Positions 48,560 through 57,778 of a stretch of DNA of 64,000 bases are shown here, piece after piece (position 1 is the first letter of the stretch; every line of letters starts with the position of its first letter). Source of the DNA: Micromonospora tarapacensis. GTDB taxonomy: Bacteria; Actinomycetota; Actinomycetes; Mycobacteriales; Micromonosporaceae. Under the pieces are notes generated by a model. The model was not told the origin of the DNA. It did no database searches and worked only from the letters and a program-made list of their open reading frames with translations. A program made the translations under genes and the position numbers. Location: assembly GCF_019697375.1 (NCBI RefSeq), contig NZ_JAHCDI010000003.1, positions 124,001 through 188,000 on the forward strand, written 5' to 3'.

Positions 48560-49762
48560 ATGAGTGGAGACAGCGCCGGTGTCGGCCTGAGCGAGCGCGG
48601 CAGGCCGGCGCTGGACGCCGCCCGGCGGCTGGCGCCCCGGCTGGCGGCCCGGGCCGCCGCGCACGACCGGGACGGCTCGTTTCCGGTGGCCGACTTCGCC
48701 GACCTGCGGGCGGCCGGGCTGTTCGGGCTGATGGTTCCCGCCGAGTTGGGGGGCATCGGCGCGTCGTTCGCCGAATACGCGACCGTCGCCACCGAGTTGG
48801 CCCGGGGCAACGGCGCCACCGCGCTGGTGTTCAACATGCACGCCTCGGTCACCGGCGCACTTGGTGCGGTGACCGAGGAGATGGCCGAGGCGCTCGGCAT
48901 CCCGGCGGAGGCGCTGGCGGCCCGCGACCGGTTGTTGCGGGCGGCGGCCGACGGGGCGTGGTACGCCGTCGCGATGAGCGAGCGCGGCGTCGGCGCCCGG
49001 CTGTCCCAGCTCAGCACGGTCTACGAGCCGGTCGTCGGCGGCTGGCGGATCAAGGGCGGCAAGACCTTCTGTTCAGGCGCCGGTCACGCCGCCGGATACC
49101 TGGTCGCCGCCCGCAGCGTCACCGATCCGTCGATGGTCTCGCAGTTCCTGGTCCCGGCCGGCGACGGGCTGACCGTCGAACCGACCTGGGACGCCCTCGG
49201 CATGCGCGCCACCGCCTCGCACGACCTGCACCTCGACGTCACCGTCGCGGCCGACCGGCTGCTCGGCGGGGTGGAGGGGCTGGCCCTGGTGGTTGCCCAG
49301 CTCATGCCGCACTGGCTGGTGGCCAGCTACGCCGCCGTCTACGTGGGAGTGGCCCGGGCGGCTGTCGACGCGGCGGCGGAGCACCTGAACACCCGCAATC
49401 TCGCCGGCCTGCCGGCCGTCCGCGCTCGGCTCGGTCGCGCCGACGCCGCGGTCGCGGCGGCTCAACTGGTGGTCGCCGAGGCGGCCCGCCGGGTGGACGA
49501 GGCGCCGGGCGACGCGGAGACCAACCGTTGGGTGTGGCGGGCCAAGCTGCTGGCCGGCACCACCGCGGCGGACGTGGCGGCGTCCATGCTGGAGGCGGCG
49601 GGCACCTCCGCCACCCGGCGCGGTCATCCGCTGGAGCGCCTCTACCGGGACGCCCGTTGCGGGTCGCTGCATCCGGCCACCTCCGACGTATGCGCCGACT
49701 GGCTCGGCATCGCCGCCCTCGGCGGCGACCCGGACCGTGATGGATCGGCCCCTCGTTGGTGA
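48560..49762 (+). CDS. Acyl-CoA dehydrogenase-fold flavoprotein
   Basis: A 400-residue protein of the acyl-CoA dehydrogenase superfamily. It has an N-terminal helical domain (LRAAGLFGLMVPAELGGIG), a middle beta domain (YAVAMSERGVGARLSQLS, then GGWRIKGGKTFCSGAG) and a C-terminal helical domain. I cannot see a clear catalytic Glu in the usual position. It could instead be a flavin hydroxylase of the related group D, which would fit ring oxidation in this locus. GGAGG precedes the ATG. It is 34 bases upstream of the polyketide synthase start. Confidence 0.85.
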   Translation: MSGDSAGVGLSERGRPALDAARRLAPRLAARAAAHDRDGSFPVADFADLRAAGLFGLMVPAELGGIGASFAEYATVATELARGNGATALVFNMHASVTGALGAVTEEMAEALGIPAEALAARDRLLRAAADGAWYAVAMSERGVGARLSQLSTVYEPVVGGWRIKGGKTFCSGAGHAAGYLVAARSVTDPSMVSQFLVPAGDGLTVEPTWDALGMRATASHDLHLDVTVAADRLLGGVEGLALVVAQLMPHWLVASYAAVYVGVARAAVDAAAEHLNTRNLAGLPAVRARLGRADAAVAAAQLVVAEAARRVDEAPGDAETNRWVWRAKLLAGTTAADVAASMLEAAGTSATRRGHPLERLYRDARCGSLHPATSDVCADWLGIAALGGDPDRDGSAPRW

Positions 49763-49796
49763 GGGTGGAGCGCACGAGCGAGAGGAAGGTGGGACC

Positions 49797-50846
49797 GTGT
49801 CCGTACCGGTGATCGCGGGCCTGGGCACGGCCCAACCGCCCTCCGCGAACCAGCAGGAGTTGTGGGAGAGGTTCTTCTCCCGGCACTTCTCCGGCACCAC
49901 CCGGGCGCTCGCCGAGCGGATCTTCGCGAACTCGGGGGTGACCCGGCGGCAGGCGGCGGTCAACCCGCTGATCGAGGATGTCTCCGACTGGCCGACGGAG
50001 CGCCGGATGCGCCGCTATCAGGTCGAGGCGCTGCCACTGGGCAAGGAGGCGGTCGGTCGGGCGCTGACCGCGGCCGGCCTGGACGCCGGTGACGTCGGTC
50101 TCTTCGTCGTCTGTTCGTGCACCGGGTACGCCACCCCCGGGCTGGACATCCTGCTCGCCCGGGACCTGGGGATGGCCCCGTCGACCCAGCGGATGTTCAT
50201 CGGCCACATGGGCTGCTACGCCGCGCTGCCAGGGTTGGGCGCGGTCGGTGACTTCGTCACCGCGCGGGGGCGCCCGGCACTGCTGCTCTGCGCCGAGCTG
50301 ACCAGCCTGCACCTGCAGCCGTCGTCGGCCCGGGTGGACACCCAGCAGATCGTTTCCCACGCGCTCTTCTCCGATGCCGCGGTCGCCATGGTGGTGGTTC
50401 CCGGCGGCCGGGGGTACGCCCTGCGTGAGGTGGCGTCGGTGACCGACACGTCCACCGCCGACCACATGACGTGGGACGTGACCGACACCGGGTTCCGGAT
50501 GGGCCTGTCGCCGAAGGTGCCGCAGGTGCTGTCGGCCCACGTCCGGGGGCTGGTCGACGACCTGCTGGCCCGGCACGGCACCAGCCTGTCGGAGGTGGAC
50601 GGCTGGGCGGTGCACCCGGGTGGGCCGCGCATCCTCAACGTGGTCGAGCGGGAACTGGACCTGGCGCCCTCGGCGCTGGCCGCGTCGCGGGAGACCCTGG
50701 CCGGGCACGGGAACTGTTCGTCCCCGACGGTGCTGCTGATCCTCGACCGCCTGTTCCGCGCCGCGCCCTCCCCGCGTCGTGTGGTGATGCTGGCCTTCGG
50801 CCCCGGGTTGACCCTCTACGCGGCGCTGCTGGAACGGCACGCCTGA
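49797..50846 (+). CDS. Type III polyketide synthase
   Basis: A chalcone-synthase-fold enzyme of 349 residues that extends acyl-CoA starters with malonyl or methylmalonyl units and cyclises the chain. The triad is visible: Cys in IGHMGCYAALPGL (near residue 141), His in GWAVHPGGPRIL and Asn in GHGNCSSPTVL. The C-terminal LAFGPGLTLYAALL is diagnostic. GTG 49797 follows AGAGGAAGG. With the UbiA, methyltransferase and flavoprotein genes it resembles the Actinoplanes missouriensis agq locus for alkyl dihydrogeranyl-methoxyhydroquinones. A prenylated phenolic lipid is therefore a reasonable product guess. Confidence 0.94.
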   Translation: MSVPVIAGLGTAQPPSANQQELWERFFSRHFSGTTRALAERIFANSGVTRRQAAVNPLIEDVSDWPTERRMRRYQVEALPLGKEAVGRALTAAGLDAGDVGLFVVCSCTGYATPGLDILLARDLGMAPSTQRMFIGHMGCYAALPGLGAVGDFVTARGRPALLLCAELTSLHLQPSSARVDTQQIVSHALFSDAAVAMVVVPGGRGYALREVASVTDTSTADHMTWDVTDTGFRMGLSPKVPQVLSAHVRGLVDDLLARHGTSLSEVDGWAVHPGGPRILNVVERELDLAPSALAASRETLAGHGNCSSPTVLLILDRLFRAAPSPRRVVMLAFGPGLTLYAALLERHA

Positions 50847-50872
50847 CGACCGTGCGGGCTACCCTGGTCACC

Positions 50873-51502
50873 ATGAACGTCGATGCGGCTGGTCGGCTGC
50901 GCGGAGCCCTGCTGGCCGGCGCCGGGGTCGCCGCGCTGGTCCTCGGTGGTTGGTGGTGGCAGGCGGAGGCGCCGTCACCGGCCCGGCCCGGCGCACTGGC
51001 CGGCGTCGGGGTCTCGCCGGACGGATTCCCGCTGCCCGCCAGCTACCGGCCGGAGAACCGGGCCACCGGCGCCATGGTGCGCGACGATCCCGATGCGGCT
51101 TCCTCCTACCTGGTGGTGGATCCCCGCACGGGCGCGGTGGTCGGGAGAGGGGAGACGGGGACTGCCGGCGTCGCTCCCGACGCGGCTGCCACGGGCAGGT
51201 GGCCCAGGGACGGCGAGGTGGTGTGGACCGAGCGGGCGCTGCTCGACGCGGGCGCCGCGGTCGTCCGGCAAACCCGGATCTCCCACGACGAGCGGCACCT
51301 GCTGTGGTTCAGCTGTACCGGCCCGGGTGAACTGCTGGTCGTCGTGGCCGGTGCCCGGGCGGCGGACCCGATGACCGTCGGCTGCGACGGTGCGATGGCC
51401 ACCACGGAGGTCATCGGCACCGGTGCCGCGATGCGGGTGTCGTTCTCACCCGCCGGTGCGGATCCGGTTGAGGTGGAGGCCCGGCTGATCGTCCTGCGGT
51501 GA
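50873..51502 (+). CDS. Membrane-anchored hypothetical protein
   Basis: A 209-residue protein with one N-terminal helix (LLAGAGVAALVLGGWWW) and an extracytoplasmic beta-rich domain with two cysteines (FSCTG, VGCDG). The family is unknown. It follows the polyketide synthase by 26 bases on the same strand but shows no enzymatic motif, so membership in the biosynthetic operon is uncertain. It converges on the next gene. Confidence 0.68.
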   Translation: MNVDAAGRLRGALLAGAGVAALVLGGWWWQAEAPSPARPGALAGVGVSPDGFPLPASYRPENRATGAMVRDDPDAASSYLVVDPRTGAVVGRGETGTAGVAPDAAATGRWPRDGEVVWTERALLDAGAAVVRQTRISHDERHLLWFSCTGPGELLVVVAGARAADPMTVGCDGAMATTEVIGTGAAMRVSFSPAGADPVEVEARLIVLR

Positions 51503-51570
51503 GCGGTGCCGGTCCGCCGGCGGCCGTCACGCCGGTGGGGTGCCTCGTCGGGCGAGTCGGCCGGTCGGGC

Positions 51571-52247
51571 TCAGCCGGCCAGCCGGGCCAGTTCGAGCTG
51601 GTGGTCGGCGATCGAACCGACCGCGGGTACCACGAGGGTGATCCGGCCGTTGTGGTCGGCGAGCACCGCGGTGGCGGCGTCCGGACTGGCCGGCACGTGC
51701 AGGAACGCGCGCAGGCCGCCGGCCGGGTCGGCGAGCATCCGCACCCGGGTGTCCGGCGGTGCGGCTGCGGGTGTGCTCCGACGACCGCGACCACGGTCAC
51801 CCCGTCCGGCGCCACCGCCGCCGCCTCGGCGACCCGGTCGGGGCAGGCGCACCCGTCGACCAGCAGCACCAGGGCGGGCAGCAGTCCGCGCAGCGGCACC
51901 GGCGACTGCCCGGCGTCGACCAGGTCCAGGGCGGGCAGCGGGCGACCGGTCAGCTGCGCGGGCGCCGGGTCGGGGGTGCTGGTGGTTGGTCCCGGGGAAC
52001 GGCCGGTCCGGGGCCAGCTGGCGGCGGCCAGGCCGGCGATGGTGGTCACGAGCGCGACGACCAGCACGAGCACGGGGAGGGCTGGTGGGCGCCAGCGGTG
52101 GTGGTGGTCCGCCGGCCGGCGGCGCAACTCGCGACGTACCTGTTCGGCCTCGTCGGCCAGAGCGGAGGCGTCGTCCGGGACGACCACTCGACCCCACTCG
52201 GGCGGCAGGTCGGGCAGCCCCGGACCGTCGGCGTCAGCCTTGCCCAT
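51571..52247 (-). CDS. Thioredoxin-like membrane-anchored protein, frameshifted near 51752
   Basis: Starts at ATG 52247 with a cytosolic acidic N-terminus, one helix (about residues 54-75) and an outer domain containing LVLLVDGCACPDRVAEAAAV, where a thioredoxin-like active site might sit. After GAHPQPHRR the frame becomes Cys/Pro/Thr nonsense. A frame one base away continues DTRVRMLADPAGGLRAFLHVPASPD to TGA 51571-51573. One base is missing in the C run at 51752-51753 on the plus strand. Repaired length is about 225 residues. The redox role is a guess from the Cys pair. Confidence 0.65.
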
Positions 52248-52618
52248 TACGACCCCCTTGGACCTTGCGGGTGCGCGGAGGCGGCACTCCTCCAGCCTCC
52301 CGCATCGGGCGCGGTCTCGCTACCGCTGCCCGCAGCCGGGCGCGGGGGGATACCATGGGGTGGGTGCGTAGCCTCTGATCTCGGCGCTTGCGCCTCGGAA
52401 CCTCAGCGCTTGCGCCGCCGGATCTCCGCGTTCGTCGCGGCTGTGTCCGGTGGTCATCCCTAGGTTACGGAGCGTGTTCGAATCATCGGTTGGGCGGTCT
52501 GTCAAGCCGAAGAAATACCTCTCACAGGGCCCCTGAGCTGCGCCAACGGTCAGGACAGCGGTGAGACATCGGTGCCTGAGCGTGTTACCCTAGACACAGC
52601 GAAAGGGGTTTCGAACCT
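52248..52618. promoter_or_regulatory. Regulatory region upstream of carD
   Basis: A 371-base gap with no gene. Two short G/C hairpins, GGCGC-TT-GCGCC and its near copy AGCGCTTGCGCC, lie around 52380-52420. The 3' part is more A/T-rich and contains TACCCT about 34 bases before the carD ATG, a possible -10. GAAAGGGG is the ribosome-binding site. Housekeeping carD promoters in mycobacteria are stress-regulated, but nothing here shows how. Confidence 0.4.
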
Positions 52619-53104
52619 ATGGTTTTCAGTGTCGGCGAGACCGTTGTCTACCCCCACCACGGGGCCGCACTCATCGAGGCAATCGAGACTCGGGTCATCA
52701 AGGGCGAGCCCAAGCAGTACCTCGTCCTGAGGGTCGCGCAGGGTGACCTGACGGTCCGGGTGCCAGCCGAGAACGCCGAGATCGTGGGCGTGCGCGAGGT
52801 GGTGGGCGAGGAAGGCCTCGGCAAGGTCTTCGACGTTCTCCGGGCTCCGCACACCGAGGAGCCGACCAACTGGTCGCGGCGTTACAAGGCAAATTTGGAA
52901 AAGCTGGCCTCCGGCAATCCGCTGAAGGTGGCCGAGGTCGTCCGCGACCTGTGGCGCCGCGAGCGGGAGCGGGGGCTCTCCGCGGGCGAGAAGCGCATGC
53001 TCGCCAAGGCCCGCGACATTCTCGTCGGCGAGGTCGCGCTGGCCGAGAAGAGCACCAAGGACGAGGCGGAGACGTTGCTCGACAAGGTGCTGACCGAGGC
53101 CTAG
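52619..53104 (+). CDS. carD: CarD-family RNA polymerase-binding regulator
   Basis: CarD binds the RNA polymerase beta subunit and stabilises open promoter complexes, notably at rRNA genes. The 161-residue protein has the Tudor-like polymerase-interacting domain ([20 protein letters not shown]) and the helical DNA-binding domain ([38 protein letters not shown]). The conserved Trp that wedges the DNA is present in DLWRRE. The order carD-ispD-ispF is conserved in actinobacteria. Confidence 0.97.
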   Translation: MVFSVGETVVYPHHGAALIEAIETRVIKGEPKQYLVLRVAQGDLTVRVPAENAEIVGVREVVGEEGLGKVFDVLRAPHTEEPTNWSRRYKANLEKLASGNPLKVAEVVRDLWRRERERGLSAGEKRMLAKARDILVGEVALAEKSTKDEAETLLDKVLTEA

Positions 53105-53160
53105 TCCGCACAGCATCGTCGTACCCGATTCGTAGCGAAGAAACCGTCGAGGACCGCGAC

Positions 53161-53856
53161 GTGACCGCGCAGCTCAATCCGCGCGGTGACGTCGCGGTCC
53201 TTGTGCCTGCGGCCGGTGCCGGCGTACGCCTGGGGCCTGGTCGCCCGAAGGCGCTGCGGCTGCTGGCCGGGGAACCCCTGCTGGTGCACGCGGTCCGTCG
53301 GCTGGCCACGGCCGGGTCGGTGCACACGATCGTGGTCGCCGCCCCGGTCGCGGAGGTCTCCGTGGTGCGCGACCTGCTCGCCCCGATCGCACCGGTGACG
53401 GTGGTGCCCGGTGGGGCGGAACGGCAGGCCTCGGTGGCCGCCGCGCTCGCCGCCGTGCCGGCCGGCCCCGACATCGTCCTGGTGCACGACGCGGCCCGCG
53501 CGCTGACCCCGGCCGCGCTGGTGGAGTCGGTGGCCGCCGCGGTCCGGGCGGGTCATGGCGCGGTGATCCCCGTCCTGCCGGTCGTCGACACGATCAAGGA
53601 GGTCGACGCGGCTGGGCTGGTGCTCGGCACGGTCGACCGGGCCGCACTACGCGCCGTGCAGACCCCGCAGGGCTTCCGCCGGGCGGTGCTGGCCGCCGCG
53701 CACGCCGCTGCCGGCGACGCCCTCACCGACGACGCCGGGCTGGTGGAGAAGCAGGGCGTGCCGGTGTACTGCGTGCCCGGCTCGGAACACGCCATGAAAA
53801 TCACCAGACCCTTCGACCTGGCCGTGGCGGAGCATCTGCTGGCCACGGAGCGGTAG
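53161..53856 (+). CDS. ispD: 2-C-methyl-D-erythritol 4-phosphate cytidylyltransferase (IspD)
   Basis: Third step of the MEP isoprenoid pathway. The 231-residue protein has the nucleotide-binding start [46 protein letters not shown] and [12 protein letters not shown] 53161 was chosen because [19 protein letters not shown] gives a normal N-terminus. A longer frame continues upstream. Its product is used two steps before IspF, the next gene. Confidence 0.95.
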   Translation: MTAQLNPRGDVAVLVPAAGAGVRLGPGRPKALRLLAGEPLLVHAVRRLATAGSVHTIVVAAPVAEVSVVRDLLAPIAPVTVVPGGAERQASVAAALAAVPAGPDIVLVHDAARALTPAALVESVAAAVRAGHGAVIPVLPVVDTIKEVDAAGLVLGTVDRAALRAVQTPQGFRRAVLAAAHAAAGDALTDDAGLVEKQGVPVYCVPGSEHAMKITRPFDLAVAEHLLATER

Positions 53857-53872
53857 CGCGTACCCTCGGATC

Positions 53873-54355
53873 ATGATCGTCCCTCGGGTGGCCATCGGGA
53901 CCGACGTGCATGCCTTCGAGGCCGGCCGGCCATGCTGGGTGGCCGGCCTGCACTGGCCCGAACAGGACGGCCTGGCCGGGCACTCCGACGCGGACGTGGC
54001 CGCCCACGCCGCCTGCAACGCGCTGCTCTCCGCCGCCGGTCTGGGTGATCTCGGGGCCAACTTCGGGGTCGGTCAGCCCGCGTGGGCCGGGGCCAGCGGG
54101 GTGGCCCTGCTCACCGAGACGGCCCGGCGGGTGAACGCGGCCGGCTACGCCATCGGCAACGTGTCGGTCCAGGTGGTGGGGAACCGGCCGAAGATCGGTC
54201 CGCGTCGGGACGAGGCGCAGCGGGTGCTGTCGGAGGCGGTCGGCGCGCCGGTCACCGTCACCGCCGCGACGACCGACGGCCTGGGATTCACCGGACGCGG
54301 CGAGGGGCTCGCCGGGATCGCGGTTGCCCTGGTGTACGAGCAGCCGAGCGCCTAG
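53873..54355 (+). CDS. ispF: 2-C-methyl-D-erythritol 2,4-cyclodiphosphate synthase (IspF)
   Basis: Cyclises CDP-methylerythritol phosphate in the MEP pathway. The 160-residue protein carries the zinc ligands in GTDVHAF and [11 protein letters not shown], and the loop [13 protein letters not shown]. The trimer is cytosolic. It is separated from ispD by 16 bases and from the TPR gene by 10, so all are probably co-transcribed with carD. Confidence 0.96.
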   Translation: MIVPRVAIGTDVHAFEAGRPCWVAGLHWPEQDGLAGHSDADVAAHAACNALLSAAGLGDLGANFGVGQPAWAGASGVALLTETARRVNAAGYAIGNVSVQVVGNRPKIGPRRDEAQRVLSEAVGAPVTVTAATTDGLGFTGRGEGLAGIAVALVYEQPSA

Positions 54356-54365
54356 GCTCGCCGCG

Positions 54366-55607
54366 ATGTCCGCCGACGTGCCCACCGACCCGCCCGCCGC
54401 CGACGGCTACCTTGAGCGCGCCACGCTCCTCGCCGAGCTGGGCCGCTACGACGAGGCCGTCGCCGAACTGGGTTTCGCCCTCGCCCTCGACCCCACCGCC
54501 GCCGCGGTGTCGACCATGCTGGCCCGGGTGCAGCTGGCCGCCGGCCGGCCCGCCGAGGCGCTTGCCGCGGCCGAGGCCGCCGTGTCCGCCGCACCGGGCC
54601 AGCTCCCTCCGCTCGTCGCCCGTGGCCTGGCCCTCGGTGACCTGGAACGGCACGCGGAGGCGGCACGCACCGCCGACGAGATCCTGGCGCTTGGCCGGGA
54701 CGACGGGTATGCCCAGCGCAGCGCGGCGGCGATCCTCGCCGGCTCCCGCAACGGCCAGCCCGCCTTGAACGCGGCCTGGCACGGGGTGGAACTGGCCCCC
54801 GAGGAGCCGCAGGCGCATCTGGTGCTCGGCCTGGTCGCGGCCAACATGCAGATGTACGACCTGGCCGAGCGGGCCTACCGGGAGGCGCTGCGGCTGGATC
54901 CGCGACTGGCCGAATCGGGCGACGACGTCGGCGTGCTGAGGTTGGAGCAGCGACGCTGGAGCGCGATGCTGGAGCGACTGGCCGAGGCTGCGGTGGGGAA
55001 CCTGCCTCCGACCGATCCGGGCCGCCCCGACGGGGCGCGGGACGGGCCGAGTGGTGCCGCCGAGGATCGGGACGAGCCAGACCGTCCCGGTGAGAGCCGA
55101 CCGGATTTGGGCCGTCCCGGCGTCGGCTCGTACGAGCCCGGCCGGATCGACGAGGGCCGGGAAGTGTCGGCGTTCGGTGGGACCGGCGCGGGCCAGCTCG
55201 GTGCCGGGTCGGCCGACGTGGGGCCGGTCGTCGCGCGCCGGACCGTGCCGGCCGGCCTGCGGCAGCTCGTGCTCTGGGGCGCCGGTTGGTCGCTGGTGGC
55301 CGCGGTGGTGGTCGGCTGTTCCGCCGCGACCAGTTCCGGGTTCTCCCGGCTGGTGGCGGCGTTGGCCGCGGCAGGCGGCGGCATCGTGGTGTGGCGGCAC
55401 GCGGCGGCACTGCCCGGCCTGAGCCGGACCGTGCTGCCCGTGCTGCGGCGCACGGACCGCCCGCTCGCCTTCGCCGTCTACGCTGCCGGCGTCGGCCCCG
55501 CGCTGATCCTTCTCTACGCCCTGTCCGGCAGCCCGTGGTCACTGGTCCTGGCCGTCGCGGTCGCCACTGCCGCCGGGTCGGCGGTCTTCTCCAGGCCGGT
55601 GGCCTGA
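54366..55607 (+). CDS. TPR-repeat membrane protein
   Basis: A 413-residue protein. Residues 10-210 or so form about five TPR-like helical pairs (ELGRYDEAVAELGFALALDP, LERHAEAARTADEILALG, YDLAERAYREALRLDP). A disordered acidic Pro/Gly/Asp-rich linker and four transmembrane helices follow. TPR domains bind partner proteins, so it may be a membrane scaffold. Specific partners are unknown. It follows ispF but has no evident role in isoprenoid synthesis. Confidence 0.78.
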   Translation: MSADVPTDPPAADGYLERATLLAELGRYDEAVAELGFALALDPTAAAVSTMLARVQLAAGRPAEALAAAEAAVSAAPGQLPPLVARGLALGDLERHAEAARTADEILALGRDDGYAQRSAAAILAGSRNGQPALNAAWHGVELAPEEPQAHLVLGLVAANMQMYDLAERAYREALRLDPRLAESGDDVGVLRLEQRRWSAMLERLAEAAVGNLPPTDPGRPDGARDGPSGAAEDRDEPDRPGESRPDLGRPGVGSYEPGRIDEGREVSAFGGTGAGQLGAGSADVGPVVARRTVPAGLRQLVLWGAGWSLVAAVVVGCSAATSSGFSRLVAALAAAGGGIVVWRHAAALPGLSRTVLPVLRRTDRPLAFAVYAAGVGPALILLYALSGSPWSLVLAVAVATAAGSAVFSRPVA

Positions 55608-55670
55608 CCGCCTCCCTGGCGCCCGGGCCCGTCGCAGGCCGGCGAAGATCCGTATGACACGCCCTACGCC

Positions 55671-56837
55671 CTACGGGCGGCGGGCCCAGGTCCAGGCGTA
55701 TGCGTCGTCCTCGCAGTCCGTCGCGGCGTCGCAGAGGTCGAGGGGCCGGAAGGTGTCGACCATGACCGCGAGCTCGTCGAAGAAGTCCACCCCGATGGAG
55801 CGTTCCGCCGCGCCGGGCTGGGGGCCGTGCGTGTAGCCGGACGGGTGCAGCGAGATCGAACCCTGCTCGATGCCGGAGCCGCGCCGGGCCTCGTAGTTGC
55901 CGCCGGTGTAGAAGAGCATCTCGTCGGAGTCGACGTTGTGGTGGTGGTACGGCACCGGGATGGCGTCCGGGTGGTAGTCGACCTTGCGTGGCACGAACGA
56001 GCAGATCACGAAGTTCGGGCCCTGGAAGGTCTGGTGCACCGGCGGCGGCTGGTGGATTCGCCCGGTGATCGGCTCGAAGTCGTGGATGGAGAAGGCCCAC
56101 GGGTACAGGTGCCCGTCCCAGCCGACCACGTCGAACGGGTGGTTGGCGTACACGTGACGGGTCCAGCCGCGTCGGTGGCGGACCAGCACCTCCACGTCGG
56201 TGCCGTCGGCCAGCAGCGGGGTGTCGGGACCCCGGACGTCGCGCTCGCAGTACGGCGAGTGCTCCAGGAACTGGCCGCGGACGGACAGGTAGCGCTTGGG
56301 CGGGCCGATGTGTCCGGACGCCTCGATGGCCAGCAGTCGGGTCGGCGCGTCACCGGTGGGCACCAGGCGGTGCACCGTCGAGGTCGGGATGATCACGTAG
56401 TCGCCGGCGACCGCGTCCAGCACGCCGAAGGTCGACTCGACCCGCAGCGTGCCCGCCTCGACGTACAGGCAGTGGTCGCCGGTGGCGTCGCGGAACAGCG
56501 GGGACGGTCGGTCGGCCAGGACGTAGGCGATCCGCACGTCGTCGTTGGCGAGGACGTAGCGGCGGCCGAGGATCGGGTCGGCCCCGGTGCCGTCGAGCTT
56601 GTGGGTACGCAGGTGACGGGGCTTGAGCGGCAGGTTGGGTGCCCGGGTCACGGCCGGCGGGGTGAACTCCTCGGCGGCGACGATCGCGGTCGGGGCGTAC
56701 CGGTGGTAGAGCAGGGAAGAGTCGGAGGAGAAGCCCTCCTGGCCCATCAGTTCCTCGGTGTAGAGGCTGCCGTCGGGCTGCCGGAACTGGGTGTGGCGCT
56801 TGCGCGGCAGCTCGCCGACGCTGCGGTAGTACGGCAT
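55671..56837 (-). CDS. hmgA: Homogentisate 1,2-dioxygenase (HmgA)
   Basis: Opens the ring of homogentisate in tyrosine/phenylalanine breakdown. The 388-residue cupin protein opens MPYYRSVGELPRKRHTQFR and has the iron-ligand region PVPYHHHNVDSDEMLFYTGG and SISLHPSGYTHGPQPG. It is slightly shorter than the 430 or so of Pseudomonas but matches the actinobacterial form. It is divergent from the next two genes, which include fumarylacetoacetase. A palindrome in between is a likely operator. Confidence 0.94.
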   Translation of the reverse strand: MPYYRSVGELPRKRHTQFRQPDGSLYTEELMGQEGFSSDSSLLYHRYAPTAIVAAEEFTPPAVTRAPNLPLKPRHLRTHKLDGTGADPILGRRYVLANDDVRIAYVLADRPSPLFRDATGDHCLYVEAGTLRVESTFGVLDAVAGDYVIIPTSTVHRLVPTGDAPTRLLAIEASGHIGPPKRYLSVRGQFLEHSPYCERDVRGPDTPLLADGTDVEVLVRHRRGWTRHVYANHPFDVVGWDGHLYPWAFSIHDFEPITGRIHQPPPVHQTFQGPNFVICSFVPRKVDYHPDAIPVPYHHHNVDSDEMLFYTGGNYEARRGSGIEQGSISLHPSGYTHGPQPGAAERSIGVDFFDELAVMVDTFRPLDLCDAATDCEDDAYAWTWARRP

Positions 56838-56864
56838 GTCGCCTCCCGGTTACCAGACCGAAGC

Positions 56865-56879
56865 GTCCGATTATCGGAC
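56865..56879. promoter_or_regulatory. Palindromic operator candidate GTCCGAT-T-ATCGGAC
   Basis: A 15-base perfect palindrome sits in the 84-base divergent gap between hmgA and the following gene. TTGTCCG about 6 bases on is an additional half-site. Such sites are typical of IclR, MarR or GntR regulators of aromatic catabolism. No regulator gene is adjacent. Confidence 0.6.
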
Positions 56880-56921
56880 ACTGTTGTCCGCTTCTTGTAG
56901 CGTCCCGTACATTGTTGTCTC

Positions 56922-57778
56922 GTGTCAACGCAGCTGCCAGCCCTCGTCGCCGGCCTGGTCGACGACGCCGCCGTCTTCCCGCCGGGCAACGCGTCGCTGC
57001 CCGACGCCGTCGCCGCCCACCGGCGGCACCGCACCGCGTGGTACGCCGACCTGGTCGGCCCGCTGCTGCTGCCGGTGTCCCGGCTGGCGGAGCTGACCGG
57101 CCTGCTCGGCGACGACGAGCGGATCACGGTCGGCGCGGTCGGCGACGTCCCGCTCGGCCAGTTGGGCAAGGCGTGTGCCGGCGCCGACCCGCGCGTCGAG
57201 ATCCGGCAGGTCGAGGCCGCCGTGGCCAAGCGTGGCGAGGACCCGCTGCCCGGCACGGCCGACCTGGTCGAACTGGCTCGCACCGCCGGCGGTCCCACCG
57301 TCTATGCCGAGATCCCGCTGACGTTCGGGCTGACGGCGGCGCTGGACGCGCTGGCCGCCGCCCGCGCCGAGGGCTGCCCGTGGCGGCCAAGTTCCGCACC
57401 GGTGGGCTGGCCGCCGAACTCTTCCCCGGTCCGGCCGAGCTGGCCGCGGTGATCGGGGCGTGCCGCGACCGGCGGTTGCCGTTCAAGCTGACCGCCGGAC
57501 TGCACCACGCGGTGCGGCACGTCGACCCGGAGACCGGCTTCACCCATCACGGCTTCGGTAACGTGCTCGCCGCGACGTTGGCCGCCGCCGACGGCGCCGG
57601 TGTGGCCGCCGTCGCGGAGCTGCTCACCGTGCGCGACGAACGGCCGCTGGTGCAGGCCACCGACGGCCGCCACGACGTGGCCCGCCCGCTGTGGGTCGGC
57701 TTCGGCTCGTGCAGCGTCGTGGAACCACTTACCGATCTGATCCGGCTGGGGCTGGTGAACGGAGGCTTCGAAGCATGA
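56922..57778 (+). CDS. Unknown protein between hmgA and fahA, frameshifted at 57374
   Basis: Starts at GTG 56922 and is about 285 residues once repaired. I do not recognise the family. The repeating alpha/beta pattern with lysines at strand ends (VAAKFRTGG, PFKLTAGLHHAVRH) suggests a TIM-barrel enzyme. After ARAEG the frame reads CPWRPSS. A frame one base away continues LPVAAKFRTGGLAAELFPG, so one C is missing at 57374. The stop overlaps the fahA ATG (57775-57778). No maleylacetoacetate isomerase gene is present, and this gene sits exactly where one would be expected. Confidence 0.72.
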
